This document shows positions 15,500-21,563 of a stretch of DNA of 24,316 nucleotides, in pieces (position 1 is the first letter of the stretch; every line of letters begins with the position of its first letter). The notes under the pieces were generated by a model. That model was given only the letters and a program-made list of their open reading frames with translations. It had not been told where the DNA came from and searched no databases. Source of the stretch: an uncultured Clostridia bacterium. Lineage in GTDB: Bacteria > Bacillota > Clostridia > Lachnospirales > Anaerotignaceae. A program made the position numbers and the translations under genes. The stretch is from positions 1 through 24,316 of the forward strand of contig CALASU010000264.1 of assembly GCA_937888765.1 (NCBI GenBank), read 5' to 3'.

Positions 15500-17125
15500 A
15501 TGGGATTATTTGATTTTTTCAAGAAGAAATCCAAAGAGCCTGCTGCAGAAGAGCAGCAGAGCATAATTGCAGAAGCAGTGGAAGAAGCGAAAGAAGCCAT
15601 TGCGGAAGCAGTAGAGGACATAAAAGAAGAAGTTACGGAAGCAGTAGAAGAACTGAAAGAAGCAAAGGCAGAAGTTGAGGAAAAACTGGAAGAAGTAAAG
15701 GAAAAATTTACTGAACCAGAAGAAGACGAGGACAGCATTGAGATCGAATTCTTTGATGAGAATGGGGAAACACTGACAGCAGAAACAGAAGAAGATGCCG
15801 AAGCGGTACTGGAAGAACTGACAGATATGGCGGGAGAAATGCTGGCAGAAAAACCTCTGCTGGAAGATGAGATCGTAGTATCTCTGGAAGACGGCGAAGT
15901 ATTCACAGCGGAAAATGAAGCAGATGCCGAAGCGGTACTGGAAGAACTGGCAGAGCTTGCAGGTGAAATTCTGGCGGAAAAACCTCTGGAAGAAGACGAA
16001 ATCGTGATTACTCTGGAGGATGGCGAAGTATTCACAGCTGACAGTGAAGAAGAAGCGATCGCATTTGTGGAAGAACTTTCTCATATTGCGGAAGAACTGG
16101 CTGAGGAAACAAACAAAGAAGAAGTACCCGCTGAGGAAGCTGCGGAAGAATTGCCCGTAATAGAAGAAGTACCCGAAGAAGCTCCTGCAGAAGAAGCAAA
16201 GCCTGAAAAGAAGGGTTTCTTTGCGAAGCTGAAAGCCGGTCTGGACAAGACACGTAAAAATATCATGGGCGGCGTAGACAGCGTACTGGGCAGCTTTACA
16301 AAGATCGACGAAGATCTGTTTGAAGAGCTGGAAGAAGCACTGATTATGGCAGATATGGGTGTGCAGACAACCATGAACATCGTGGAAAATCTGCGTAAGC
16401 GTGTAAAAAGAGAGCGTACCACAAACCCCGCAGAAATCAAGGATATGCTGATTGATGAAATCAGAATGATTCTGGAAGATGGTGCAGAGGAAGAAGAAAC
16501 TCTGCCTTCTCCTACAGTTATGCTGGTAATCGGTGTAAACGGTGTAGGGAAAACAACAACCATCGGTAAACTGGCGCATAATTTCAAGGAAGACGGCAAA
16601 TCTGTACTGCTGGCGGCGGCAGATACGTTCCGTGCGGCGGCGATTGATCAGCTGGAAGTATGGGGCGAACGCTCCGGTATTGAAGTCATCAAGCACGCAG
16701 AAAATACAGACCCTGCGGCAGTTGTGTTTGATGCGGTACACGCGGCAAGAGGGAAGAAGGCTGACCTGCTGATCTGCGATACAGCGGGCAGACTGCATAA
16801 CAAAAAGAATCTGATGGAAGAACTCAGAAAAATCGCTCGTGTCATTGAAAGAGAATATCCCAATGCACACAAGGAAGTATATCTGGTACTGGATGCAACA
16901 ACAGGGCAGAATGCACTGCAGCAGGCGAAGCTGTTCAAGGAAGTTGCGGATATCACAGGTATCATTCTGACAAAGCTGGATGGTACTGCAAAAGGTGGTA
17001 TCGTTGTTGCAATCAAGAGTGAACTGCAGATTCCTGTACGTTATATCGGCGTTGGCGAAGGCATCCATGACCTGCAGAAATTTGATGCGGCTGCATTTGC
17101 AGGGGCATTGTTCGGAAAGGAATAA
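15500..17125 (+). CDS. ftsY: Signal recognition particle receptor FtsY with acidic repeat domain
   Basis: The 541-residue product starts MGLFDFFKKKSKEP, a short amphipathic, membrane-contacting end. About 240 very acidic residues follow, including three tandem 43-residue repeats at 15740-15868, 15869-15997 and 15998 to about 16105. The NG GTPase domain comes next: helices around GFFAKLKAGLDKTRKN, G1 GVNGVGKTTT (from residue 345), DTFRAAAIDQLE, DTAGR and TKLDGTAKGG. FtsY docks SRP-bound ribosomes at the membrane. AGAGGTG at 15487-15493 fits the ATG at 15500 better than the GTG at 15491, which lies inside it. ffh is not adjacent. Confidence 0.96.
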   Translation: MGLFDFFKKKSKEPAAEEQQSIIAEAVEEAKEAIAEAVEDIKEEVTEAVEELKEAKAEVEEKLEEVKEKFTEPEEDEDSIEIEFFDENGETLTAETEEDAEAVLEELTDMAGEMLAEKPLLEDEIVVSLEDGEVFTAENEADAEAVLEELAELAGEILAEKPLEEDEIVITLEDGEVFTADSEEEAIAFVEELSHIAEELAEETNKEEVPAEEAAEELPVIEEVPEEAPAEEAKPEKKGFFAKLKAGLDKTRKNIMGGVDSVLGSFTKIDEDLFEELEEALIMADMGVQTTMNIVENLRKRVKRERTTNPAEIKDMLIDEIRMILEDGAEEEETLPSPTVMLVIGVNGVGKTTTIGKLAHNFKEDGKSVLLAAADTFRAAAIDQLEVWGERSGIEVIKHAENTDPAAVVFDAVHAARGKKADLLICDTAGRLHNKKNLMEELRKIARVIEREYPNAHKEVYLVLDATTGQNALQQAKLFKEVADITGIILTKLDGTAKGGIVVAIKSELQIPVRYIGVGEGIHDLQKFDAAAFAGALFGKE

Positions 17126-17134
17126 GGTGACGGC

Positions 17135-17908
17135 ATGGCAACTAGCAAAAGAAATCAGAAACGCAGACTGGAAAGAAAGGGCAAACGCACCCAGACAGAA
17201 CAGTCCTTTATCTATGAATACAGCGATCTGGAACAGAGAACAGAACGCCGCCCTGCACAGGTAACACCTTATGAACAGGAAATCTGCAAGCATATGGAAA
17301 CGGTATTTCCGAACAGAACGACAAGAGTATACAGAGAAACAAATTCCGAATTCCTGCACGTGGATGTGTATGTTATGCAGGCACCTACCAAAAAGGATGT
17401 CCATGTAATTTATACCACAGGGATGAGTGCCCTGCCTATGACACTGCCAGAGGAATTCCTGCCCCAGTATAAGGATCTGGAAAGAGCGGAGCTTCTTCTG
17501 CTTCTGCCTGCAGAATGGGATATTCTGACAGGGTATGAAACGGATAAGGATGTACCCGAATATCTGTGGTGGCCCGTTAGCCTGATGAAATATCTGGCAA
17601 GATTCCCCCATGAATATAAGACATGGTTGGGCTGGGGGCATACCCTGCCCAACTCTGCGGAAAATGTGCCTTATGATAAGAGTACAAAGCTCTGCGGGGC
17701 GATGCTCGGCGCATTGCAGGAGCAGATCAGTATGTTCCGCACAGAGGACGGCACACAGATCAATATGTATACCGTAATGCCTCTGTATAAAGAGGAAATG
17801 GATTATAAAATGGAAGCCGGCACAGAAGCACTTATGGCGAAGCTGGCGGCACTGAATGGGTTTGGAATGATTGTATTCCCTGATAGACCCAATGTATGTG
17901 AAAAATAA
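17135..17908 (+). CDS. Suppressor-of-fused domain protein
   Basis: A 257-residue protein. About 50 basic, charged residues (MATSKRNQKRRLERKGKRTQ) precede a SUFU-like domain: YEQEICKHMETVFP, SEFLHVDVYVMQAP, HVIYTTGMSALPM, AELLLLLPAEWD, then YLWWPVSLMKYLARFPHEY and the WLGWGHTLPN block. Bacterial SUFU-domain proteins are often immunity proteins of polymorphic or prophage toxin systems (Bacillus YqcF is one), but no toxin is seen nearby. It starts nine bases after ftsY, preceded by AAGGTGACGGC, and a strong terminator follows it. It therefore looks cotranscribed with ftsY. Family call moderately sure; function unknown. Confidence 0.75.
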   Translation: MATSKRNQKRRLERKGKRTQTEQSFIYEYSDLEQRTERRPAQVTPYEQEICKHMETVFPNRTTRVYRETNSEFLHVDVYVMQAPTKKDVHVIYTTGMSALPMTLPEEFLPQYKDLERAELLLLLPAEWDILTGYETDKDVPEYLWWPVSLMKYLARFPHEYKTWLGWGHTLPNSAENVPYDKSTKLCGAMLGALQEQISMFRTEDGTQINMYTVMPLYKEEMDYKMEAGTEALMAKLAALNGFGMIVFPDRPNVCEK

Positions 17909-17914
17909 TTTTTT

Positions 17915-17946
17915 AAGAGTGTTGAGTTTTCAACACTCTTTTTTTA
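17915..17946 (+). terminator. Strong Rho-independent terminator after the ftsY/SUFU genes
   Basis: Perfect 11-base arms AAGAGTGTTGA (17915-17925) and TCAACACTCTT (17930-17940) around the loop GTTT, followed by a run of T residues. It begins seven bases after the SUFU-gene stop codon. Confidence 0.93.
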
Positions 17947-17955
17947 TGAAAAATA

Positions 17956-17987
17956 GAACCTTTTTCGTTTTTTTATTCTCTTAATAG
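17956..17987 (+). promoter_or_regulatory. Candidate ECF-type (autoregulatory) promoter
   Basis: GAACCTTTTT (17956-17965) resembles the AACC-containing -35 of ECF sigma promoters. TCTTAATAG (17979-17987) lies 18 bases after the AACC and could be the -10. It sits between a terminator and the ECF sigma gene, about 40 bases before its start, where an autoregulated promoter is expected. Based on position and a short motif only. Confidence 0.4.
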
Positions 17988-18024
17988 CAGATGCATCGAA
18001 TACAACGAAAGGAGAAAAGAACGG

Positions 18025-18585
18025 TTGGATATAGAAAAAACAGCGGCATGGGTACGGCAAATGCAGGCCGGCGATGAAACTGCATTTGATGCCTTGTTTG
18101 CCGCATATAAAAGACAGGCGGTCTGCACAGCGGCATTGATTACGGGTGATGCTTCTCTTGCGGAGGATGTGGTACAGGAAGCATTTGTAAATTGTTTTCT
18201 GCATATAGACAAATTGCAGGATGCGGCACGGTTTCAGTCATGGTTTTTCCGTATTCTGACAAGATGTGCTTGGAAAGCGGCAAAACGGAAGACACAAATT
18301 GTATCTATACAGCAGGAAGACGGCATAGAGCAGAGACTTCCGCCGATTTTTGACAGCTATCCTTCGGAGCGAGAGGTGCTGTATGAAAACCTGTATCGTG
18401 CCTTGGATGGATTGGGGCAGAAGCAGAGGACAGCGGTGGTGCTGTATTATTTCAATGATTTTTCCATTCGGGAAATCGCGGAAGCAACCGATTCTTTGGA
18501 AGCAACGGTAAAAACACGGCTGTTTGCGGCAAAACGCAGGCTGAGAGCAGTATTGGAGCAGGATATGGGAGGCGAGGATGCATGA
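18025..18585 (+). CDS. ECF-type RNA polymerase sigma factor
   Basis: A 186-residue sigma-70-family protein with only regions 2 and 4, as in ECF sigmas. Region 2 is at about residues 8-90 (GDETAFDALFAAYKRQAV, then LAEDVVQEAFVNCFLHI and FQSWFFRILTRCAWKAAKRK). Region 4 helix-turn-helix is at about residues 130-180 (QRTAVVLYYFNDFSIREIAE, then SLEATVKTRLFAAKRRLRAV). The start is TTG at 18025 with AAGGAG about ten bases upstream. Its stop overlaps the next gene (ATGA), the classic layout of an ECF sigma and its anti-sigma factor. The stimulus is unknown. Confidence 0.9.
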   Translation: MDIEKTAAWVRQMQAGDETAFDALFAAYKRQAVCTAALITGDASLAEDVVQEAFVNCFLHIDKLQDAARFQSWFFRILTRCAWKAAKRKTQIVSIQQEDGIEQRLPPIFDSYPSEREVLYENLYRALDGLGQKQRTAVVLYYFNDFSIREIAEATDSLEATVKTRLFAAKRRLRAVLEQDMGGEDA

Positions 18586-19331
18586 AAGAACATTTTGAAA
18601 AAGAGTTTGATACGGTGATGAAGCAGGCTCTGATTTGGAAAACGGAAAGCATAGAGCCTTCCGAAGCCCTGCTGCAGAATATCAAAAAGGAATTTGGAGA
18701 ACAGAAAAAGGAGAATGGTTCTATGAAAAAGAGTATGAAACAGATCATGGCAGTGGCGGCGGTATGCTTACTGAGTGTGACCTGCTATGCGGCGACACAG
18801 CTGGGGAGCGTGGTAAGCCACGGCAGCCCTGATATCAAAACCTTCGCAGGGCTGGAAAAGGCAGAGAAGAAACTGGGTTTTGATGCGAAATATGTAGAAA
18901 CCTTTGCAAATGGAATGACATTCCAGCGCGGCGGCACAGGCGAAACACAGGGTTTGGATGAAGAAGGTAACCCTATGGGGAAAAAGTATAAAACTATGAC
19001 GGTGACTTACAGCGATGAAACGGGCAATAAAGTTACTCTGAATATCGATGGCGGTAGCCCCTATGCGGACGCTGGCGTAGAAGAAACAGATGGCTACAGT
19101 ACCGACACCTATATGTTCGTTCCTCCCAATTATGAAGTGACAGAGGAGGATAAAGCAAAGGAAGCAGCTGGAGAATTGGTAATTTCTTATGGCTCTGAAG
19201 AAGTGGAATTCATGCAGATGGAATACTATGGTTGGGAAGATGCAGAAGTATATTATTCTCTGGTGGGCTTTGACTGCGGTTTCGGTGAAGAGGCAATGAA
19301 ACAGATGGCAGAGGAAGTAAAAGCACAGTAA
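18582..19331 (+). CDS. Putative membrane-bound anti-sigma factor
   Basis: A 249-residue protein translationally coupled to the ECF sigma gene by a four-base overlap. About 50 cytoplasmic residues (including SIEPSEALLQNIKKEFGEQK) precede one membrane helix at about 54-71 (KQIMAVAAVCLLSVTCYAA). An acidic extracytoplasmic domain of about 175 residues follows, with no domain I recognise; the AGLEKAEKKLGFDAKYVETF and KYKTMTVTYSDETGNKVTLN blocks recall DUF4367-like sensor domains. The cytoplasmic part shows no His/Cys zinc motif. The topology and overlap argue for a membrane anti-sigma factor releasing the sigma under envelope stress. This is inference from gene order and topology. Confidence 0.7.
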   Translation: MKEHFEKEFDTVMKQALIWKTESIEPSEALLQNIKKEFGEQKKENGSMKKSMKQIMAVAAVCLLSVTCYAATQLGSVVSHGSPDIKTFAGLEKAEKKLGFDAKYVETFANGMTFQRGGTGETQGLDEEGNPMGKKYKTMTVTYSDETGNKVTLNIDGGSPYADAGVEETDGYSTDTYMFVPPNYEVTEEDKAKEAAGELVISYGSEEVEFMQMEYYGWEDAEVYYSLVGFDCGFGEEAMKQMAEEVKAQ

Positions 19332-19352
19332 CAAATAGCAAAAATGATTTTA

Positions 19353-19383
19353 AGGGGTGTCGATTTTATCGACACTCTTTTTT
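19353..19383 (+). terminator. Terminator after the sigma/anti-sigma operon
   Basis: GTGTCGAT (19357-19364), loop TTT, and ATCGACAC (19368-19375), followed by TC and a T-run. It lies about 20 bases after the anti-sigma stop and directly before repeat copy C. Confidence 0.88.
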
Positions 19384-19386
19384 GTT

Positions 19387-19528
19387 GCAGAACCATTTAT
19401 GGTTCTGCGTATTGGGGTCGAGGGGAATGATTCCCCTCGCAGGGAGTTTGAGGGACGGTCAAGCATCTTCCCTTCGGAAAGACGGTCTCGCCGCCGCCTT
19501 AATCTTGGCGGTGCTCATATCCCTCAAA
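19387..19528 (-). repeat. Dispersed three-hairpin repeat, copy C (inverted, hairpin 1 interrupted)
   Basis: Read on the minus strand this matches copies A and B. Hairpin 3 is 19387-19396/19399-19408 (GCAGAACCAT arms). Hairpin 2 is 19419-19428/19430-19439 (CGAGGGGAAT arms, one-base loop). Linker text such as TTGGGGTCGAGGGG and CGCAGGGAGTTTGAGGGAC is the reverse complement of copy B's. The two arms of hairpin 1, TTTGAGGGA (19447-19455) and TCCCTCAAA (19520-19528), are still complementary but lie 64 bases apart instead of about three. The intervening stretch has a CCGCC/GGCGG stem (19494-19511) and two GACGGTC copies (19454 and 19481). Confidence 0.75.
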
Positions 19529-19564
19529 AAATGGTACATTTTGTTTTGCATGGATTCAGCCAAA

Positions 19565-19597
19565 GTGACAGGTTTTGCTTCTTTGCTTGGGTATAAT
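19565..19597 (+). promoter_or_regulatory. Candidate long-spacer promoter for spoIIGA-sigE
   Basis: GTGACA (19565-19570) and a perfect TATAAT (19592-19597) are separated by 21 bases. The Bacillus spoIIG promoter, activated by phosphorylated Spo0A, also has an unusually long spacer of about 22 bases. I did not find a clear Spo0A box (TGNCGAA) here, so Spo0A control is an inference from the layout. Confidence 0.4.
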
Positions 19598-19619
19598 CAA
19601 GGGCGTGGAGGAAAAAAGC

Positions 19620-20477
19620 ATGGCTTGGATATACATAGATGTACTTTTTTTCATTAGCTGGGGGATGGATACCTTTTTGCTGTGGGCGGCGGGACAGATC
19701 GTTGGTTTTCGGGCGAAATGGCGGCGGCTGATCTTTGGCGGGATGCTTGCGGCAGTATGCCATTGTGCGTGGATGCTATATTTTGGAAACAAATGCGGAT
19801 TGTTTGTTTCTTTTGCTTTGCTTGGTATTGGGATAGCGGCAGGGTATACACCGAGAACGGCAAAAATATTTCTGCGACTGTTTGGCGGGGCGTTACTTGC
19901 TTCGTTTTTGCTTGGCGGCGGGATACAGGTACTGTTTACGATGACACAGGCACAGCGTCAGCTTGGGCAGGGAATTGTAACAGATGTTGTTTATCCGTGG
20001 TATCTGCTGCCTTGGGCGGTACTGCTTTCCTATTTTGCTTTGAAACTGGCGGCAAGGTGGCTGGAAGCAAATATACAGCGGCGGCGGGAGATCTGTTCTG
20101 TTTCGATACTTTGGCGGGGACGGCAGGCGGATGGGTGTGTGCTGATCGACACGGGAAATGGATTAAAGCAGGCAGACGGGCGCGGCGTTGTGATACTGGA
20201 ACTGGCGGTGATACTTCCGTTATTTACAGCAGAAGAAAGCATATGGCTTCTGGCAGACGAATGGGAACGGCTGGAAGATCTGAAAAACATTCCGTTTGAA
20301 AGTCTGGGAAATCCAAACGGACTGCTTTGGGGAATCTGTGCGGAGGAACTGCGGCTGTGCTTTGGAGAAAAGCAGGTCATACATAGGGATATTTTTGTGG
20401 GAATCAGTAAAGAAGAATTTTCTGGGGCATATGAGGGACTGACCCCGCCCTGTTTATTAGAGGAGGCAATGGCATGA
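19620..20477 (+). CDS. spoIIGA: Sporulation sigma-E processing peptidase SpoIIGA
   Basis: A 285-residue protein. The N-terminal half has about five membrane helices (starting WIYIDVLFFISWGMDTFLLW). The C-terminal cytoplasmic half is an aspartic-protease-like domain with the catalytic motif CVLIDTGNGL (Asp177). SpoIIGA sits in the septum and cleaves the pro-peptide of sigma-E in the mother cell after a forespore signal. The ATG at 19620 has GGAGGAAAAAAGC just before it; the frame is open 15 codons further up without support. It overlaps sigE by four bases (ATGA), the conserved spoIIG operon. Confidence 0.93.
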   Translation: MAWIYIDVLFFISWGMDTFLLWAAGQIVGFRAKWRRLIFGGMLAAVCHCAWMLYFGNKCGLFVSFALLGIGIAAGYTPRTAKIFLRLFGGALLASFLLGGGIQVLFTMTQAQRQLGQGIVTDVVYPWYLLPWAVLLSYFALKLAARWLEANIQRRREICSVSILWRGRQADGCVLIDTGNGLKQADGRGVVILELAVILPLFTAEESIWLLADEWERLEDLKNIPFESLGNPNGLLWGICAEELRLCFGEKQVIHRDIFVGISKEEFSGAYEGLTPPCLLEEAMA

Positions 20478-21208
20478 AGGAATGGAGATATGTAGTTTTT
20501 CTGGCAAAATATCACGCAGGGCGTATGGTGCGGCGGCTGCGGCAGAAAGGGGAGGGGGTGTTTTATATTGGTGGGAGTGACGTGTTCCCGCCGCCGCTGA
20601 AGCCTGAGGAAGAATTGGTGCTGCTGGAACAGCTTGGCGGTGAGGAGGATATGACGGTCAAGTCTGTATTGATTGAGCGGAATCTGCGGTTGGTGGTTTA
20701 TATTGCAAGAAAATTTGAAAACACGGGAATCAATGTGGAGGATCTGATTTCGATAGGGACGATTGGGCTGATTAAAGCGATCAATACATTTAAGGTGGAT
20801 AAAAAAATCAAACTGGCAACCTATGCTTCCCGATGTATTGAAAATGAAATACTGATGTATTTAAGGCGCAACAGTAAAACAAAATCTGAGGTTTCGATAG
20901 ATGAGCCGCTGAATGTGGACTGGGAGGGGAATGAACTGCTGTTATCGGATATTCTGGGGACAGAGGGGGATCTGATTTCTAAAAATATCGAAGAAGAGGT
21001 CGATAAAACCCTGCTCAATCAGGCAATGGATAAACTTTCCGGGCGGGAAAGGCAGATTGTACAGATGCGGTTTGGGATACTGCCCGAAACGGAAGAACGC
21101 ACACAGAAAGAAGTGGCGGATATTCTGGGGATTTCGCAGTCGTATATCTCAAGGCTGGAAAAAAAGATTATGAGCAGGCTGAAAAAGGAAATCAGCAAAC
21201 TGATGTAA
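20474..21208 (+). CDS. sigE: Mother-cell sporulation sigma factor pro-sigma-E
   Basis: The 244-residue product is very close to known sigma-E: IERNLRLVVYIARKFENTGI, then SIGTIGLIKAINTFKVDKKI, LATYASRCIENEILMYLRRN and the C-terminal helix-turn-helix EVADILGISQSYISRLEKKI. A basic, amphipathic pro-sequence occupies about the first 30 residues and ends in FYIGGSDVFPPPL; by comparison with Bacillus, SpoIIGA should cut close to Phe30-Tyr31. The active factor directs RNA polymerase to early mother-cell genes, of which spoIVA is an expected member. A bidirectional terminator starts at its stop codon. Confidence 0.97.
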   Translation: MKEWRYVVFLAKYHAGRMVRRLRQKGEGVFYIGGSDVFPPPLKPEEELVLLEQLGGEEDMTVKSVLIERNLRLVVYIARKFENTGINVEDLISIGTIGLIKAINTFKVDKKIKLATYASRCIENEILMYLRRNSKTKSEVSIDEPLNVDWEGNELLLSDILGTEGDLISKNIEEEVDKTLLNQAMDKLSGRERQIVQMRFGILPETEERTQKEVADILGISQSYISRLEKKIMSRLKKEISKLM

Positions 21209-21241
21209 AACAATTGAGGGGCAACGCCCCTCGATTGTTTT
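21208..21241. terminator. Bidirectional terminator shared by sigE and a minus-strand ORF
   Basis: Arms 21208-21222 (AAACAATTGAGGGGC) and 21226-21240 (GCCCCTCGATTGTTT) pair over 15 bases with one mismatch, around the loop AAC. A-runs and T-runs on the two sides make it work in both directions. It starts at the last base of the sigE stop and ends at the stop codon of the convergent 55-codon ORF. The GAGGGGC/GCCCCTC core recalls hairpin 1 of the dispersed repeat, but the loop differs. Confidence 0.88.
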
Positions 21242-21407
21242 ATGTGTCCTGATAATGTAATGGTTCGAAGTCGGTGTTCTGTGTTTTGCCGAAGCCGCGG
21301 TCGAAAATCTGCTGTGTGCCGTTTCTGCTGTTCTGTTTCAGGATACGGGTGCTTTCCCTGCGGCTTTGCATGGAGAGTGTGCCGCTTTGCAATTCCATCA
21401 GCTGCAT
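21240..21407 (-). CDS. Small 55-residue protein between sigE and sigG, unknown
   Basis: Read on the minus strand, ATG at 21407-21405 opens 55 codons to TAA at 21242-21240. The product starts MQLMELQSGTLSMQSRRES and ends FEPLHYQDT. It is polar, rich in Gln, Ser, Arg and Thr, with no membrane helix and no cysteine, and I recognise no family. Support for it being real comes from three points: AAAGGAG (21422-21416) eight bases before the ATG, a bidirectional terminator exactly at its stop codon, and a candidate promoter upstream. It is convergent with sigE and divergent from sigG. A small forespore or sporulation protein is a guess from position only. It accounts for much of the 355-base stretch between sigE and sigG. 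Confidence 0.6.
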   Translation of the reverse strand: MQLMELQSGTLSMQSRRESTRILKQNSRNGTQQIFDRGFGKTQNTDFEPLHYQDT

Positions 21408-21435
21408 GAAAAAATCTCCTTTCGGTTTTTCTTTT

Positions 21436-21466
21436 TAGGATATCCGAAAGAAAGATTTTTCATGCG
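21436..21466 (-). promoter_or_regulatory. Candidate sigma-F-like promoter for the minus-strand small ORF
   Basis: On the minus strand, CGCATG (21466-21461), 15 bases, then GGATATCCTA (21445-21436). This resembles the sigma-F pattern GYATA, about 15 bases, GGNNANANT. It would start transcription just before the AAAGGAG ribosome site. The match is imperfect. Confidence 0.35.
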
Positions 21467-21500
21467 GTTCTTTTTTTAAGAAAATGACGATATTTGCAAA

Positions 21501-21530
21501 GTATATTTCGTTCTCACAGGGGGGACTTTA
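21501..21530 (+). promoter_or_regulatory. Candidate sigma-F promoter for sigG
   Basis: GTATA (21501-21505), a 15-base spacer and GGGGACTTTA (21521-21530) fit the forespore sigma-F consensus reasonably well. It lies about 35 bases before the sigG start. In Bacillus sigG is transcribed by sigma-F, which makes this placement sensible. Confidence 0.5.
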
Positions 21531-21563
21531 GAAAAGAACCTTTTGAACGAACGGAGTGAGAAA

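Noticed and set aside
15506..17641. A 711-codon open frame on the minus strand opposite ftsY and the SUFU gene
   Set aside because: It mirrors the highly biased GAA/GCA/CTG codons of ftsY; the product is a Phe/Cys/Gln-rich low-complexity sequence with no family, and no ribosome site is evident.
19357..19657. Two plus-strand frames of 79 and 91 codons before spoIIGA
   Set aside because: They run through a terminator and the hairpin repeat copy C, and the second overlaps the spoIIGA start; no ribosome site and low-complexity products.
21208..21241. The sigE terminator as a further copy of the dispersed repeat
   Set aside because: It shares a GAGGGGC/GCCCCTC core, but the loop is AAC instead of GCT or AGC, and hairpins 2 and 3 are absent; an ordinary bidirectional terminator explains it.
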